NCBI GenBank assembly: GCA_037039685.1
Contig: JAWNGF010000001.1
Coordinates: 1,922,001-1,986,000 of the forward strand
DNA: 64,000 nucleotides
Direction: 5' to 3'
From: Ceratobasidium sp. AG-K
Taxonomy: Eukaryota > Basidiomycota > Agaricomycetes > Cantharellales > Ceratobasidiaceae
Positions 22,557-34,373 of this stretch are shown one piece after another. The notes below the pieces were generated by a model. The model saw only the letters and a list, made by a program, of their open reading frames with translations. It was not told where the DNA came from and did no database searches. Position 1 is the first letter of the stretch. Each line of letters begins with the position of its first letter. Both the position numbers and the translations under genes were made by a program.

Positions 22557-25500
22557 TTACAAACCAAAGTTAATCAGCGCGCTGACCAACCGCTGGGCGA
22601 TATCGTCAGGCTCCTGTCGTGCCATCTCTACCATGCTAAGAACCTTCTTCACACCAATGTTCAGCTTGCCTTCAGTCCCGAACCCAGCAACTTGAAGTTG
22701 GCTAATGGCGTCTTGGTGTTCCGCCCGAGAACGGAATAGCTGAACGTCCTCGAGAACTTTGCTGAGTGCTGACAGGCTCGAAATAGGCGAGACGCGTAGC
22801 TCAGCGTCAAAGACTTCCGACATTTGCATGTCGGTCAACATCGGCCTGATGGACGTCGTGGCCATGACGAGCAGTCGCTTGCCCTACAAACGTATGGGTC
22901 AGTCGCCGTTCAATTGCGGTGTGTGCCTGTCGCTTACTGCCGGCGGTCGCTTAGCCATGAGCACCATCAACGCCTGAAGCACGCCGTTCGAGAATCGAGG
23001 CCCAATTGGCACCCAATCTGGAATGTCACTTAGCATCTATTAAACTGTATCACTCCAAGTTCCGACCTACCTAACAAACGCTCAATATTGTCGACAACAA
23101 TCACACTCAGCGGACTCCTGTACGAGTCCTGGAAAACCTTGGTGATCGCCGCAATCTTCTGGGCTTCACCAAAGCCCACCATATGGTCGGGCGACACGAG
23201 TTTGATGAATGGGAAACCAGAGGCCTGGGCAATTGTAGCAGCCATCGCTGTCTTTCCGGCACCGGGAGGGCCTTGGAAGCAAGTTAAACTGTGAATGCAT
23301 ACTGCGCAGCTATAGCTTACCGTGGAAGAGCAAGCTAACGAGCGGGGTGCGCGTGCTAGTGCGGACTTGTTCAACGAAGAGTTTACCGTCACGCAAGGTT
23401 GCCTGCATATAGTTAGTACGAGCACACAAGCTACCGGATATAAACACACATCAATGGTCTTGTCAAAGTGGATAATCCCATTTTGGACGACTTGCGCCAA
23501 TTCCTCTTCGGCCACACCAAAGGCCGGGTGAACTTCTTCGAGTGCATAATTGAAGTCACTCATGTTTACTCGGAGATTCTCAATATCATCCGAGATTCCT
23601 GCCATTGTCCCGACCTACAGGGTATGTGAGCGATTGATTTCAGCAGAAGTGGCCCTCAACGTACCTTGACGTGACGATTCATCGCGAAACTGGTCGCACT
23701 CTTCACCAATCCGTTCAACTCGGCACCCGAAAAGTTCTTTGTCCGAGACGCAAGTTCCGCAAGGTCGACATCATGGTCAAGGACACCATGCTTGCGCATC
23801 GACGCAGTGTGAATATTGAGAATTTGCAAGCGACCACTTTCGTCTGGTAGCGAGATCTCCATGTGAACCTCTAATCGGCCTGGACGCAACAACGCCTCGT
23901 CGATCATGTCCTTTCGGTTGGTCATACCAATGATAAGGATGTTGTTGAGTTGGTCCACGCCGTCCATCTATAGATTTTAATGCACAATGTGAGTAGGCTA
24001 TCCCTCCGATCCAGCGAGGTGTGGCGTACCTTCGATAAAAGCTGGTTCACGACGCTGTCACCAACACCCGTGCCGTTGTTCGTCGAGCCACGCTGCTTGC
24101 AAATCGCGTCCAGCTCATCGAAGATGATAATATGCAGACCGCTTTCTTCGCCCTTGGCTTTGTACTGTAAGAGGTAGCGCTTAGACAGAATCCCTCTTGC
24201 ACTAGCATACAACGAACCTCTTTTTCGGCGTCGGCAAACAACTTCCTGATGTTCTCTTCGCTAGCTCCAACGTACTTGTTCAAGATTTCCGGCCCGTTGA
24301 CGATCTTGGGCTCGCGTGCGTTGAGCATTTTTCCGATTTGTCGGGCCATCAATGTCTTTCCGGTACCCGGCGAACCATAAAGCAAGATACCTACGTGACC
24401 GTTAGCTAGAAATCAATACGGGAGCCGCTTTACTAACCCTTGACGTGCTGAATACCCAACTTCTCAACGAGTCCGGGAGGAAAAACGCGAGACGCAAAGG
24501 CTCGTCGGAAAATAGCGCCAAATTCCGAGTCGAGGCCACCAATCCCCATGTCCTCAAACTTGAAGTTCGGAGCTATGATGGCATTGGCTGCAGGCTTGCG
24601 CGCCGAAGACTTGATCTTGATAGAGCTATCGCCAGCTTTGATAATATTGACTTCCGTTTGTGGCATGAGTATACCAGTGTGGCCCCCACCAGCACCTGCT
24701 TCTCCCTTGTTCTTGGACTGAATTGTCGCAAGTTCGACGACTTGTAGACCAGTCACGGTGGCTTTCAGGGTAATACCATGGAAGTCGAACACAAGTATTT
24801 GCCCGGGTGTGAAGACTTGACCGTTGAATCCCTAGTTTACTCCGTGTCAGACGGGGCTATATTATAAGAGAGCAATGCGTACCTTGAGGAAGGCCTGGCT
24901 CATCTCGTCGGCGCTGAATTGCTCGGCGACCTCTTGCCTGGGATTCCAGAATCCGACTTCGACGTCAAGGCTCCCGAGGTAAATATTATTTCCCCTCGAC
25001 TCCAAGTTCAGTGGTTCCACAGATACGGAATCACCTTGAGCCGACAGGCCAATCCACATGCGTTGCGACCGGGAAGCACCGACCTCACCAGGGCGTAGTT
25101 TACCGGTGTTGTCGTGGCTGACGGGTGACTATGAGTGCAGCTCCAGAAAGTGGTAAACGGAAACCTACACCACAGTTATGGGAAAGTCGTGCTTGACTAG
25201 TACATGTTCCTTCTCTGCAAAGTCATTTGGATGAACCACTAGACGGTTGGTGAGCGCAAAGGCTGGACTAGGACATTCTACTACAGAGAATCTATGCATA
25301 GGCTCAGTACCAAGCAAGGGCCGAAGGTTAACAGATACTCACTGGCCTGCACCGCCCCGGCTGGAAGACGAGATGGCCTCCCTTCCTCCACGTTTCTCGT
25401 CCGGATACCCCGAATTATAGCCAGCGGGAGGTCGCGAGGAATAGGCATCGTATTGTCCTCCAGCGGGTTGCGACGCGTAGGAATCGTACTGGCCTCTAGA

Positions 25501-25641
25501 TTGTTGCGGTGGCATTGCACCATGAGGCTGTGGGGGCAGCCTACCGCCACCAGGTCGAGGGCCAGAGGGAAGTGAGTTGTACTGTCCGGCAGCACGCGGA
25601 TCTTGGCTAGGGGTATTCGAACGCCCGAAAAATGAAGACAT
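22557..25641 (-). CDS. SEC18: Vesicular-fusion ATPase SEC18 / NSF
   Basis: Hexameric AAA+ ATPase that disassembles SNARE complexes with alpha-SNAP. After a Gln/Gly/Tyr/Pro-rich N-terminal extension (from [15 protein letters not shown] at 25641) comes the NSF N-domain. The D1 ATPase has [20 protein letters not shown] (Walker A), [17 protein letters not shown] (Walker B) and [20 protein letters not shown] (sensor region). D2 has [19 protein letters not shown] and [14 protein letters not shown]. Between D1 and D2 lies [20 protein letters not shown], a distinctive NSF block. The C-terminus ends VSALINFGL. The domain order N-D1-D2 and the key residues are complete. The gene is divided by short introns and is divergent from the STIMATE-family gene across about 246 bp. 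Confidence 0.95.
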
Positions 25642-25887
25642 TGTGAGATATTGTCGTAAAATTCAAGCAAACCCCAAGAAGGAATCTAGTTATATACGAG
25701 ATTTGATGCTGGGTGGATCGTGGCAGAGCGGTCGTGGAGGTGACCTCACGTGATCGAGAGTACTAATTAATCATGTAACGCGCCGTAACGGAATTCAGGA
25801 GCAAGGCTCTCCTCTTGCCATCCACCGCAGTGGCCAGCAGCATAACGATTCTCTCTAGTAAACGCCCCGGTCTCTAGAAATTCTATA

Positions 25888-27165
25888 ATGCATTTCGACG
25901 CTCGTGTGTTGCTCGCTGCTCTGCCTACTTCCACCTCAACATCCCTTTCACCGAGCTCGACCACCAGTCCAACCATTCCACTTCCGATCCCGCCCACAGA
26001 CACCAAAAGATGTCAGCTACTCGGTCCCACTGCGCTAGTCGTACAGGCCTTAATGGGAGTCCTTGTGATCCTTAGTCTGGTGTGGAAACGCAATCATGAG
26101 AGCCCACGGCGGCCGTGGAGAATATGGTGCGTAGAGAAATACACACGCTTCACAGCGAGCTCACATTAATGCAGGACGTTTGACGTTTCGAAGCAAGTTG
26201 TTGGCCAAATTATTGTTCACCTATCCAACGTTTTCATTTCCGATTTAGTCGCTCACCATAGTTCCAATAATCCGTGTACACTCTATTTTCTCAACGTCCT
26301 AGTCGACACCACGGTCGGAGTCGGCCTGATTTATGCGTTTTTGCATGCAGCCACTTGGCTCCTTGATACCAGACTCGGACTGAAAGGCTTTCGCTCGGGT
26401 GATTATGGCGGTGTTCCTCCTAGTAAGCTATACTGGATACGCCAGGTATGTTTAAGCAATTTTCAAGTGTTAGTGTAAACTTAGCTTTTATACTCCCAAA
26501 AGGCCACAGTGTATGTTGCATCTTTGCTTTTCATGAAGATTGCGGTTGTCGCACTTTTTGCCGTGTGGCCTGGCTTGTTCGGGTTTGGCGATTGGCTCCT
26601 TAGCTGGACGGGCGGAAGTGCAGCAATTCAGGTCGTTTTGTGAGTGCAGCCCTGTCTAGTTTCTTCTGGCTCTCTGACCCGTTTTTATAGCGTTATGGGA
26701 CTATTCCCCATCGTAATGAACATCCTCCAGTTCTGGTTGATCGATTCGATCGTCAAACTGAAGGAGCACTCCCCCACACTTCCCATATCAGTGGCTTCGA
26801 ACACCGAGGAGGAGGATCATCTCGTCAATTCCAGACTTTCGGAATCAGAGGACGAAGATACGACTTCAGGTCGCAGGCCCCGAGAACATTCGCCGCCTCC
26901 TTCCCCGTCCCCTGCGCCTACACCCCCTGGTACTGGCTATGGCGCCACAGAAGGCAAGGGAAAGGCTAAGCGCCGAGGAGACATGCCAGAGGTTTCTGAT
27001 TGGGCGTGGGACGATGAGGAGAGGAGAGGTGCGGGTAGCCGCCGGAGCTCGAAGGGGCCAGCTAGTCCCCGACCTCGACCGAGCGCGACCACATCAGAGA
27101 CATGGTTCATGACTCGAGGAGGTGTTGGGCGAGCGCAAACACCAGATGTTGACGCGCGCCCATAG
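25888..27165 (+). CDS. STIMATE-family multi-pass vacuolar/ER membrane protein
   Basis: Membrane protein of the STIMATE (TMEM110) family; the yeast relative YPL162C is vacuolar, and in animals the family promotes STIM1-dependent calcium signalling at ER-plasma membrane contacts. Four exons join in frame: RRPWRIW then TFDVSKQVVGQIIVHLSNVF then ISDLVAHHSSNNPCTLYFLN and VLVDTTVGVGLIYAFLHAAT. Next come KLYWIRQATVYVASLLFMKI, AVVALFAVWPGLFGFGDWLL and VMGLFPIVMNILQFWLIDSI. About five hydrophobic helices are present, with the conserved D-[IV]-S-K-Q-[VF]-x-[GA] motif of the family. A long, acidic, Ser/Pro-rich cytosolic tail of some 140 residues follows the last helix. The start ATG at 25888 lies in a Ser/Thr/Pro-rich leader. 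The exact role in fungi is not known. Confidence 0.85.
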
Positions 27166-27693
27166 AATCCGAGCTCTTCCGCGGCCAGGCGATTGAAGCC
27201 ACAGAAGTGTTCACTACTGCTTCTTTGGTGATTAATCTTCAAAGCCTTTTTACCTTTGGTCATTGCACGTAATATGTGGAGGTCGTTACCATCATTACGT
27301 CATCCATGTTTAAGCTCGGAGAGACTTTTCACGAGGGAGTGTTTCTCGATTTCAACCGCACTCCGTGCTGGAAGACTACCTCTCCGTACATTATAGACTT
27401 CACCATATACCACGCTCATATATCTCTCATTTGTAGTTCGGAGTTATCGTACTTTTCTGGCAACCATATCTCAATCGCGTCATTTAGAGTTTCGCCGTAC
27501 CATAGACTTGCACGACCTTACCGCACACTGCCTGAGTCTTAATTTCACTCCCCCGCACCTTACTCCGTCTCGTTCCCCTCGTTGTCCGAGGCCTATCTAA
27601 CTAACCGGATTTTGACGGTCCGCTGGCGTAATTTGCTGGCGATATAAAACGGCAAACCTTTGGAGCCTTCGGTCTCCAACAAACCACGCCCCC
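27166..27693. other. Intergenic region, STIMATE-family 3' flank / F-box gene promoter
   Basis: A 528 bp region between two plus-strand genes. The pyrimidine-rich stretch at about 27545-27590 and GATATAAAACG at 27640-27650 (TATA-like, about 45-50 bp before the ATG) are the only notable promoter-like signals. Confidence 0.4.
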
Positions 27694-28977
27694 ATGTCGC
27701 CCATCTCTCTTCTCCCGGAGGAAATTCTTCAGCACATTTTCTTTTTCGCGGCATCTACCGCCGAATCCCACCCTCACTCTGTCACTCCTTCTGATATAAT
27801 ACCGGTACATCACTTCGAGCCCACCACTCTCCAGCGAAACGCACGAGCCCTTGGACTGGCCACCCGACGCAGCCTCAATGAAACGTCCCGACTTTTCCAT
27901 TCTCTAGTCGAAGAGTTTGTTCTTGAAGACGTAATACTCAAATCGGTCGAGTCGGTCAACCAGTTTGCTGATTTCGTCTCGCAAAGCAAAGGGGGCTGGT
28001 GGGTGCGCACCCTTAAAATCAGCTTTGCGTCGCAATGGTCCGGGTCTATCGCCCGTCCCGCACATGCTGAAGGGGTTGCGCGCATACTATCGCATTGTCC
28101 ACGCCTCGTCACCTACGAAGACGCTCTGCTCTCGGGCGCTGGTAGTGTTGCGTCCGACGTATTAGCTGCCCTCGTGACCCGAGACTCCCTCAGAGCTATT
28201 GGCTGGACGGGAGAAGCCTTCCCATCTACCAGTGATGTCCGGACTATTGTTACGGCCTTGCCCAACCTCGACACCCTCCACCTGCAAGGATGCAACCCAG
28301 GCGTCCGTACCGACCGCTCGCTACCTCCCCCACCTACACCAACTCCCGTCCACATCCCTTCTCTGCGTTCCTTGACCCTCCGTCTCCCCGAAATACGCGG
28401 TGCCGATACTTTCCCACTTCTCACCACCGCTGGCGTTCCCTCCCTGACTCACCTCACCTTGATGGGAACCTTCCATTTTGGGGGCAATGTCGCTATCAAC
28501 ACCGCAGCGCTACGACAGTTTTTCGAGATCCACGGCCCTCAACTAGAGTCACTTGATGTCCGCGACGACGAACGGTTTGCACCTGCTGGACCCCTCGTCG
28601 AGTTTCTCGCCAAGTGCACAAAGCTAAGGGGGATCACCTACCCCGTGTCGTGGTCACCGCCGCTTTGTGCGATGGACAAGGTGGAGACTGTGGGCCTCAG
28701 GACCGTCGCTCCCGACCTTCTTTCTGCCTCTTTTGAGACGGGTCAAGCCGCCCGCGTCGCTCTAGAATACTTAGACGCCCATCTAGACATGCTTATCGGA
28801 GGTTCCTTTCCGAAGCTCAAGACTATTCGGTTCCTGGATGAGGAGATGCTGGGTGGCTATTCCTATCTAAAGGGATTATCTCCCCAAGCAGAGAGTTATT
28901 TGACTTCTTTCCATACGCGGTGTGCTAAACTAGGTATAGCCACAGTAGATTCGCGTGGCGTTGCGTTTGCTCTGTAA
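27694..28977 (+). CDS. F-box-like / leucine-rich-repeat-like protein
   Basis: Intronless 427-residue protein. The N-terminus ISLLPEEILQHIFFFAAST is a typical F-box start (L-P-x-E-[IL]-[LI]-x-x-I[FL]) for binding Skp1. It is followed by ALGLATRRSLNETSRLFHSL, equivalent to the 'L-x-x-V-[CS]-R' helix. The remainder alternates Leu-rich segments (CPRLVTYEDALL, LPNLDTLHLQGCNPG, LRSLTLRLPEIRG, VPSLTHLTLMGTFHF, PQLESLDVRD), resembling irregular leucine-rich repeats used for substrate recognition. Basidiomycetes have large families of such F-box/LRR proteins with unknown targets. The TATA-like element at 27640 supports the chosen start. It may serve an SCF ubiquitin ligase, by family inference only. 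Confidence 0.72.
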   Translation: MSPISLLPEEILQHIFFFAASTAESHPHSVTPSDIIPVHHFEPTTLQRNARALGLATRRSLNETSRLFHSLVEEFVLEDVILKSVESVNQFADFVSQSKGGWWVRTLKISFASQWSGSIARPAHAEGVARILSHCPRLVTYEDALLSGAGSVASDVLAALVTRDSLRAIGWTGEAFPSTSDVRTIVTALPNLDTLHLQGCNPGVRTDRSLPPPPTPTPVHIPSLRSLTLRLPEIRGADTFPLLTTAGVPSLTHLTLMGTFHFGGNVAINTAALRQFFEIHGPQLESLDVRDDERFAPAGPLVEFLAKCTKLRGITYPVSWSPPLCAMDKVETVGLRTVAPDLLSASFETGQAARVALEYLDAHLDMLIGGSFPKLKTIRFLDEEMLGGYSYLKGLSPQAESYLTSFHTRCAKLGIATVDSRGVAFAL

Positions 28978-29308
28978 ATCTCATCTTTATTGGTTGTTCA
29001 TTATGCCACTTTTAGACTTTGTAATCCTAATCACTAGATTCGATAGAGCTCCTGTTGTATACTTACCCTCTAGTAGTAATTGTAGAATTCCTCGTCATGA
29101 TACACCTATCGCCTCCCTACGGGGTCGGTGCTCATCACAGTGCCCAGAGACGGACGACTAGCACGCCTCAGTCATCAGCCACTAGCAACTGAAACCAAAC
29201 CCAGAATGATTGCATATTCAACTTCTAAAGTGCGCATACAATCTATGAAATCTAGTGCCAGCCAGTTTTTGTACCCAGTAGCGCCTCGTGTGTAAATGCA
29301 GAAGCTGT
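28978..29308. other. Convergent 3' flanks (F-box gene and RlpA-like gene)
   Basis: About 330 bp of 3' flanking DNA between convergent genes. No gene or structured element was recognised. Confidence 0.4.
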
Positions 29309-30235
29309 TTAGTTAAAGTGCCACGTAGCACCGTAGAGGCGACCGGTACCCAATGGGGCAAACTGTGTTTCCGGAACCCGGGATTGAACATATGTTTAAC
29401 TGCAAACGAAATGAGGCCTACCTGCTGGAAGGCCGAGGGGGACAGGTCAACGTCCCAGAGAGCGCATCCTTCGCAGCGGTCAACAATGCCAATGGTAATG
29501 GTCTTTCCTCCGTCTATGCGTTTATTCGTCAGTAAAGAGTGTCGGATTTCGGCTCAAGCAGCGTTACTTACAGGTGAGAGAAGCAGTTCGGCCACAACTA
29601 TAATATCATGGGATGTTTCAGACATTGCTCATCTCTCACTGAGAGCTAGTTAGGTGACTCACACGGGGTTGTTGTTGGGGTTTCCGCCTGTGGATGCGTT
29701 AGAATGCACTTGTATGTAAGACATTGTGTTACACTAGCTCACCAGCATAACCGGGGTAATTGTCGTACAACTCATGAGAGATTGCAGCGACCCCTAGAAG
29801 GCGAATTGTCATCCAGCTCAGCTAAAGTGATGGACAGGAAGTGTTCAATCGGCAGCTTACACTCATAGTCATACTGTATGGGCCAATTCAGTCAAATAAC
29901 AGATTACATTATTTCTAGTCAACTTACGTTGGTCCACCCGCAAGCACCCAGTCCAATTGAGACTGCAAAAGTATGAAGTCAGTTCGATGTTTGCTCACGT
30001 CGCCATAGAGGTATACACACAGTAGGTCAACTGCCAAGGCAAAGGACGTTAACACATTACCACTCAGCTCCAGCATGTCAATGCGTACCTGTCCAGTGTG
30101 GGTTCCGGCAGGATTAATAGCGCGAGCAGAGATCGCAGACTCGGTGACGTTGGTAGGCAGAGCGGCTACGCCAGCGAGAAGAGAGCTCGCACCGACGATG
30201 GCGGTGACAACAGCGACGATCTTGTTGAACATCAT
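29309..30235 (-). CDS. Secreted RlpA-like double-psi beta-barrel protein (candidate effector)
   Basis: Small secreted protein with a signal peptide (MMFNKIVAVVTAIVGASSLL, cleavage probably after VAALP) and a barwin/expansin-like RlpA double-psi beta-barrel. Reading frame and family pattern give nine exons: 30089-30235, 30021-30030, 29928-29962, 29861-29873, 29743-29793, 29663-29687, 29572-29597, 29422-29513 and 29309-29362. They total 453 nt and 150 residues. Conserved barrel pieces follow in order: SIGLGACGWTN, VAAISHELYDNYPGYAGGNP, NNNPVCGRTA, GKTITIGIVDRCEGCALWDV, DLSPSAFQQ and GTGRLYGATW. Six Cys are visible in the hand-built mature protein. Exons 2 and 4 are only 10 and 13 nt. RlpA-like secreted proteins act as effectors in some plant-associated Rhizoctonia; a role here is inference. 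A longer in-frame start upstream is possible but would hide the signal peptide. Confidence 0.85.
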
Positions 30236-31153
30236 CTTTAAAGCTAGATTATTTGAAAGAGCTGAGAGGGCTAGTGCGATTGCTGAATGATGATGCCTTG
30301 GGACAGAAATTCCCTCCATTTTATGCAGTCGTGCGTATAGATAAGAATATACAAGACATACCTCTGCCGCATACAAGGCGCGCATACGCACATGCCTATC
30401 CGGACAGAATTGTCGCAACCGAATGCTTCGACATCTCCGGCGGGCCGCATATACTTTACCGATTTAGCCATGCACACCTTTCGCAATCGCACGCTCGCTA
30501 AACATTTCGATTAAAATAGAACAAGTCGCCAAGGCAAACGCAATCCCGCCTATGTGATTATCAAGGCCGGGAGAAGAGCATCACACATTCCGAGCGGGGG
30601 TTTACACCCGATGAGATGTATTGCTATAGCTAAATGCAAAAGGAAATACCCCCCAGAACCACGCTTGAAACACTCGCAAGTCCACCTGAGCATTACGACG
30701 TCACGTCCGGCGACGAACCCAGACAGCAGGAAATATCACCTCGCGTTGGATGGCTTGTCACAGCCACACAACACCAGAAACCCTAAGTTAGCAACCATCA
30801 GAATCAAAAGATTAAATTATCGGCAAAGTGTTGCGCGATTAAGCCGCGTAGTTCGCTCACCGCATTCGGGCCACCAGAGGAAACGAAGCGCATGTGGGCA
30901 CTGTTTCGCGATGGGCAGGCGGGAATGGTCCTGCTCAGCACCAATTGTATCGCACCACTGCTCTCGTAATACTGGATCAAATAATTTCCATGATTTGGGA
31001 AGAAATGGGAACAACATTTCCCCCTTGCAAATAATCTCGAGGATCGGCCTGAGAGGTCCCGACATCCGGAAGTCCAGTTCCGGCGTTGGTATCTTACTAT
31101 AATTGCCCGGACACGACCTTGACGGTTCAACTTGTATTCTACCACGACCTGAC
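30236..31153. other. Intergenic region between RlpA-like and hydrolase genes
   Basis: About 920 bp between divergent genes, thus two promoters. Open frames of 117-182 codons exist on both strands over 30554-31199, overlapping each other. None has a recognisable domain, so I call no gene. A few CGCATAC/GCATATAC repeats near 30370-30460 are short. Confidence 0.35.
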
Positions 31154-32496
31154 ATGTCTCTCCTAACCAAACTTGTTCATATACAACCATTTCGGGCACT
31201 CTATCTCTGCTGCAAGATTGCTATAATTTTAATCAAGTTGCCTGCCTGGGTTCTACTTTATCTACTGGGGGTTGGCCGCCCGAGACCATCATGGACGCTG
31301 AAAAAGGCTCTAGCCGTCAATGCGCTCCGTGAAGTTATGGGTATGTTTATCCTCAGACTTGGAGTTCTCCAAAAGCTAACTATCAACTTTATTATTAAGA
31401 GAGCCCGATGAGGACTGGTCAGTTCGGGGGTCGGAGCCACACCAAAGAGGTCCCCTCGAAACAATGCCGAGATGCCCGTTTCATTTGGGTTGACAAGGCT
31501 CCCTCAGACCTCATCATAGGCGAGATTAAACAACTTGCCCAAGCCTCGGGAACCCAGGCCGTTCGCATCCCAGCATACGGTTTTGGTAATTGGGGGTCCG
31601 AAAACGTGGTCCCGCTTGCGCGCGATGGGGAGAGAATTGTAATGCATTTGCATGGAGGAGCCTTTGTGGTCAGTTCAGCCACATTTCAATTACACTTGCT
31701 TTGAACGATTGATTAATCTTTTTGACATTAACAGATGGGAACCGCGCATCCGGAGGACATTACTGCAAACATTCCGCGCGGTTTTATCCAATTTGGCCAG
31801 CCAGTTTTTACGCGCGTGTTCTCAGTCGATTATCGTCTGTGCGCGTCTGCGCCTTATCCTGCGTCAGCCCCATTCCCTTCGTCAATGTTGGACGCTTTGG
31901 CCGGATACGTTTATCTCACTCGTACACTCGGTTTTAAACCTCAAAACGTGTTTGTGAGCGGAGACAGTGCAGGCGGAAATATTGCGCTGTCACTCACACG
32001 TTATCTCCGTGACAACCCCCAGCTGGGACTTGGTTTACCCGGACTCATTCTCTTCTCTCCTTGGTCTGATCCGACGGGGACGCATGAGAATATGCCAGGC
32101 GGACAAGGGAGGAAGAATCTGTCCAGCGACTTTGTGAAACAGCAAATAGATCCAAGGTCGATGGGCCAATACGGGCTTCGTTCATTGCTTGGGAAGATTT
32201 CGGTTGAAGAGGCCCGCCAAAATCCGTATATTGCGCCTTCATCCCTAGTAATGGACCCCAAAGTGGTCCGGGGTATGTTCGCTGGGTTCCCGCCGAGCTA
32301 TGTTGTCGGTGGAGGAGGGGAATCGCTCATTGATGCGATTAGGATCTTGCAGCAACGAATGAAGACAGATATGGGTGACAAGGTGGTGTACGATGAGGTT
32401 GCGGATGCCATTCATGACTTTGTAGCTCTGCCTCTCTGGGAGCCAGAGCGGAGCAATACGTTCAAGAGCATTGTAAACTGGGTTCAGGCATTATAA
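31154..32496 (+). CDS. Alpha/beta-hydrolase (hormone-sensitive-lipase type esterase/lipase)
   Basis: Serine esterase of the HSL (alpha/beta-hydrolase_3) group. Three exons join cleanly: one ending NALREVM, one with RIVMHLHGGAFV, and one from MGTAHPEDITANIPRGFIQF at 31735. The oxyanion-hole motif HGG, the nucleophile elbow FVSGDSAGGNIALS (GDSAG), an acidic residue in VVGGGGESLIDA and the His in DAIHDFVALPLWE form a complete catalytic set. The N-terminus (CCKIAIILIKLPAWVLLYLL) is a likely membrane anchor, so the enzyme may face the ER. I chose ATG 31154, just before this helix; an in-frame ATG at 31103 would add 17 residues. The substrate is unknown; related fungal proteins hydrolyse steryl or short-chain esters. 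Confidence 0.85.
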
Positions 32497-32881
32497 TAAT
32501 GAAGTTACTCTTTTTACCTTATACTCGATTTGTAAATTGGACCTGGGGAATATATGCGCTTGCTGGTCTAAACTAATTTGGTGAATTATCGTACCGTGTA
32601 TGGTAGGTGGGCTTACACCCCACTTGGAGGAGCTAGCACAAATGTATGCGCGTTCCCATAAGCAACGATGGTTCGTAAAAATGTATATCGTAGCAATGAC
32701 AGACTATCTCACATTAAAAGAGAAATAATGAGACATAATCAGAAAGTCCAAGTAGCGCCCTCATCACCAATATAAATAGTCAATACGTGACACAACACAT
32801 GAAAAACCAAATGACAAGTGTTCAACACACAGCAATGTCTGAAATACAGCACACAAGTTATGAGACATGAGTCACTCGTCC
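32497..32881. other. Convergent 3' flanks (hydrolase / chitin deacetylase)
   Basis: About 385 bp, AT-rich, between two convergent stop codons. No gene is seen. Confidence 0.4.
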
Positions 32882-34373
32882 TTAAAGAACAGCTAAAGAC
32901 AATGGCACCATGGCGGCCAAGCTCAGCCATGAGGACCATGCGAGAGCAGGAGACGCCGACGAGGACGAGCCTGCAGGCTGGGCCCCGGTGGTGGTCGCCG
33001 AAGCGTTGCTACCGCCGCCTGCGTTGCTTCCCCCGGCGGTCGAGTTACCAGAACCATTGCCTGCGCTAGCCGTCAGTGTAGGGACAGGCTGAGCAACGTC
33101 CACAGTGGTCACTGGGCTCGTGTCGTCGGCAGAGTTCAAGTACCAAGAAGCACCAACCGCGTCGGGGATAGACTTGGCGGTCCAACCATTCTGGGCAATG
33201 AGTGGGTAAGTGCTGATGAAGATGTTGACAGCCTGGTCCGAGAGTTCGTGTTCAAGAATGCAAAGACCGGGGGACTTAGGGCCAGTGTAAGCCTTCTGCA
33301 AGACTTTGGTGGCGCCCGAAACAGTTTGGGTGGCGGGTGTCTCGGTGATCGCCCAGTCGTTGGTGTCGTCATTCCAGATGACAGTAGTCAAGCCAAGCAC
33401 CTCCTGATAGAGAGTTAGACAGCGCATACAACAAGTGGGGATCGACTGACCCTGGCAATAGCGCGAACTCGATTGTCAGAGTCACCGTAAGGAGGGCGCC
33501 AGAAGCGAGGCAAACGTCCGCCAGTCGAGTCGTGGATGATTTGCATAGTCCACCCGAGTTCTGCCAACACAAGTTCGTTGCTCAGGGTAGTCATGTATGG
33601 GTGGGACCAGGTGTGGACAGCGATATCATCGCCATTGGTCTGGAACGCCTCCGTCAACAAGGCCGAGTTTTCAAGAATGTTTTGACCTAAATCGTGCGGT
33701 AGTTAGAGGGGAACTTGAGTGGACATTCAAGTAGACTTGCCGATATAAAAATGAGTGGCTTTTTGATTATTGGCACGGAGAAACTCGTATAACTTCTTGG
33801 CAGGCTGGACCAGGTGTGAGAAGCAATACTGAAGGGTGAGATGCTTTACGTACAGGTAAGGGTCCGTCATCGAAGGATAGAGCCACGACACCGTCGGGCA
33901 CATCATAGATTTGACCATCCCCCTTGCATTGAGACGAGCTGGAGCAAATGGGCTGCTTCCCAGGGTTCATGGTGCCAGAGCTGTTCTTGTACGAAGGGGC
34001 ACCCGCCACCGGCCATTGTCGCAACAGGGACATTGCTTGGGATCAGCCCGGCGGAAACTGCCTTGTTGAGAGCATCAATCCAGCCCGAAGGGATACCGGC
34101 GACGGTAAGCTTGCCAGTGGGATACTTTCTTCTCCATTCTACATATCGTTAGCCAAAGTTGTTCTGATTATAAGGGTACTCACCAGCAGAGCCGACTTCA
34201 GGATATCCACTGGTCGAATTGCTCTGGCGGGCAAAGAGGGCGTATGCGGGATGGTCAGCCTCATGATACCACCGCGCGCCAAGCGAGCGGGACTCGACGT
34301 GGTTGTGCTCGATGGGGTACGCGAACACAACCGGCACGGCGAGAAGGGTAACGAGGGCGGCGAGACCAATCAT
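32882..34373 (-). CDS. Chitin deacetylase, probably GPI-anchored (polysaccharide deacetylase, CE4)
   Basis: Cell-wall enzyme converting chitin to chitosan. Signal peptide MIGLAALVTLLAVPVVFAYP from ATG 34373. The NodB/CE4 domain follows. Motif 1 is VVALSFDDGP (catalytic Asp and metal Asp). Motif 2 is DDIAVHTWSHPYMTTLSNEL (H-[ST]-x-x-H). Motif 3 is RLPRFWRPPYGDSDNRVRAI (R-x-x-x-P-P-Y). Further on are VIWNDDTNDW and LEHELSDQAVNIFI, which carry late CE4 features. The C-terminus is Gly/Asn/Ser/Thr-rich and ends in a hydrophobic segment (ALAWSSWLSLAAMVPLSLAV), the pattern of a GPI-anchor signal, with a candidate omega site in GSSSSAS. Several introns lie in the first half. Such deacetylases protect hyphae and modulate recognition by plant hosts; that role here is inference. 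Confidence 0.92.

Noticed and set aside
30554..31199. Overlapping open frames on both strands between the RlpA-like gene and the hydrolase
   Set aside because: Several frames are open at once, none has a recognisable motif or clear splice-linked partner; treated as non-coding promoter region.
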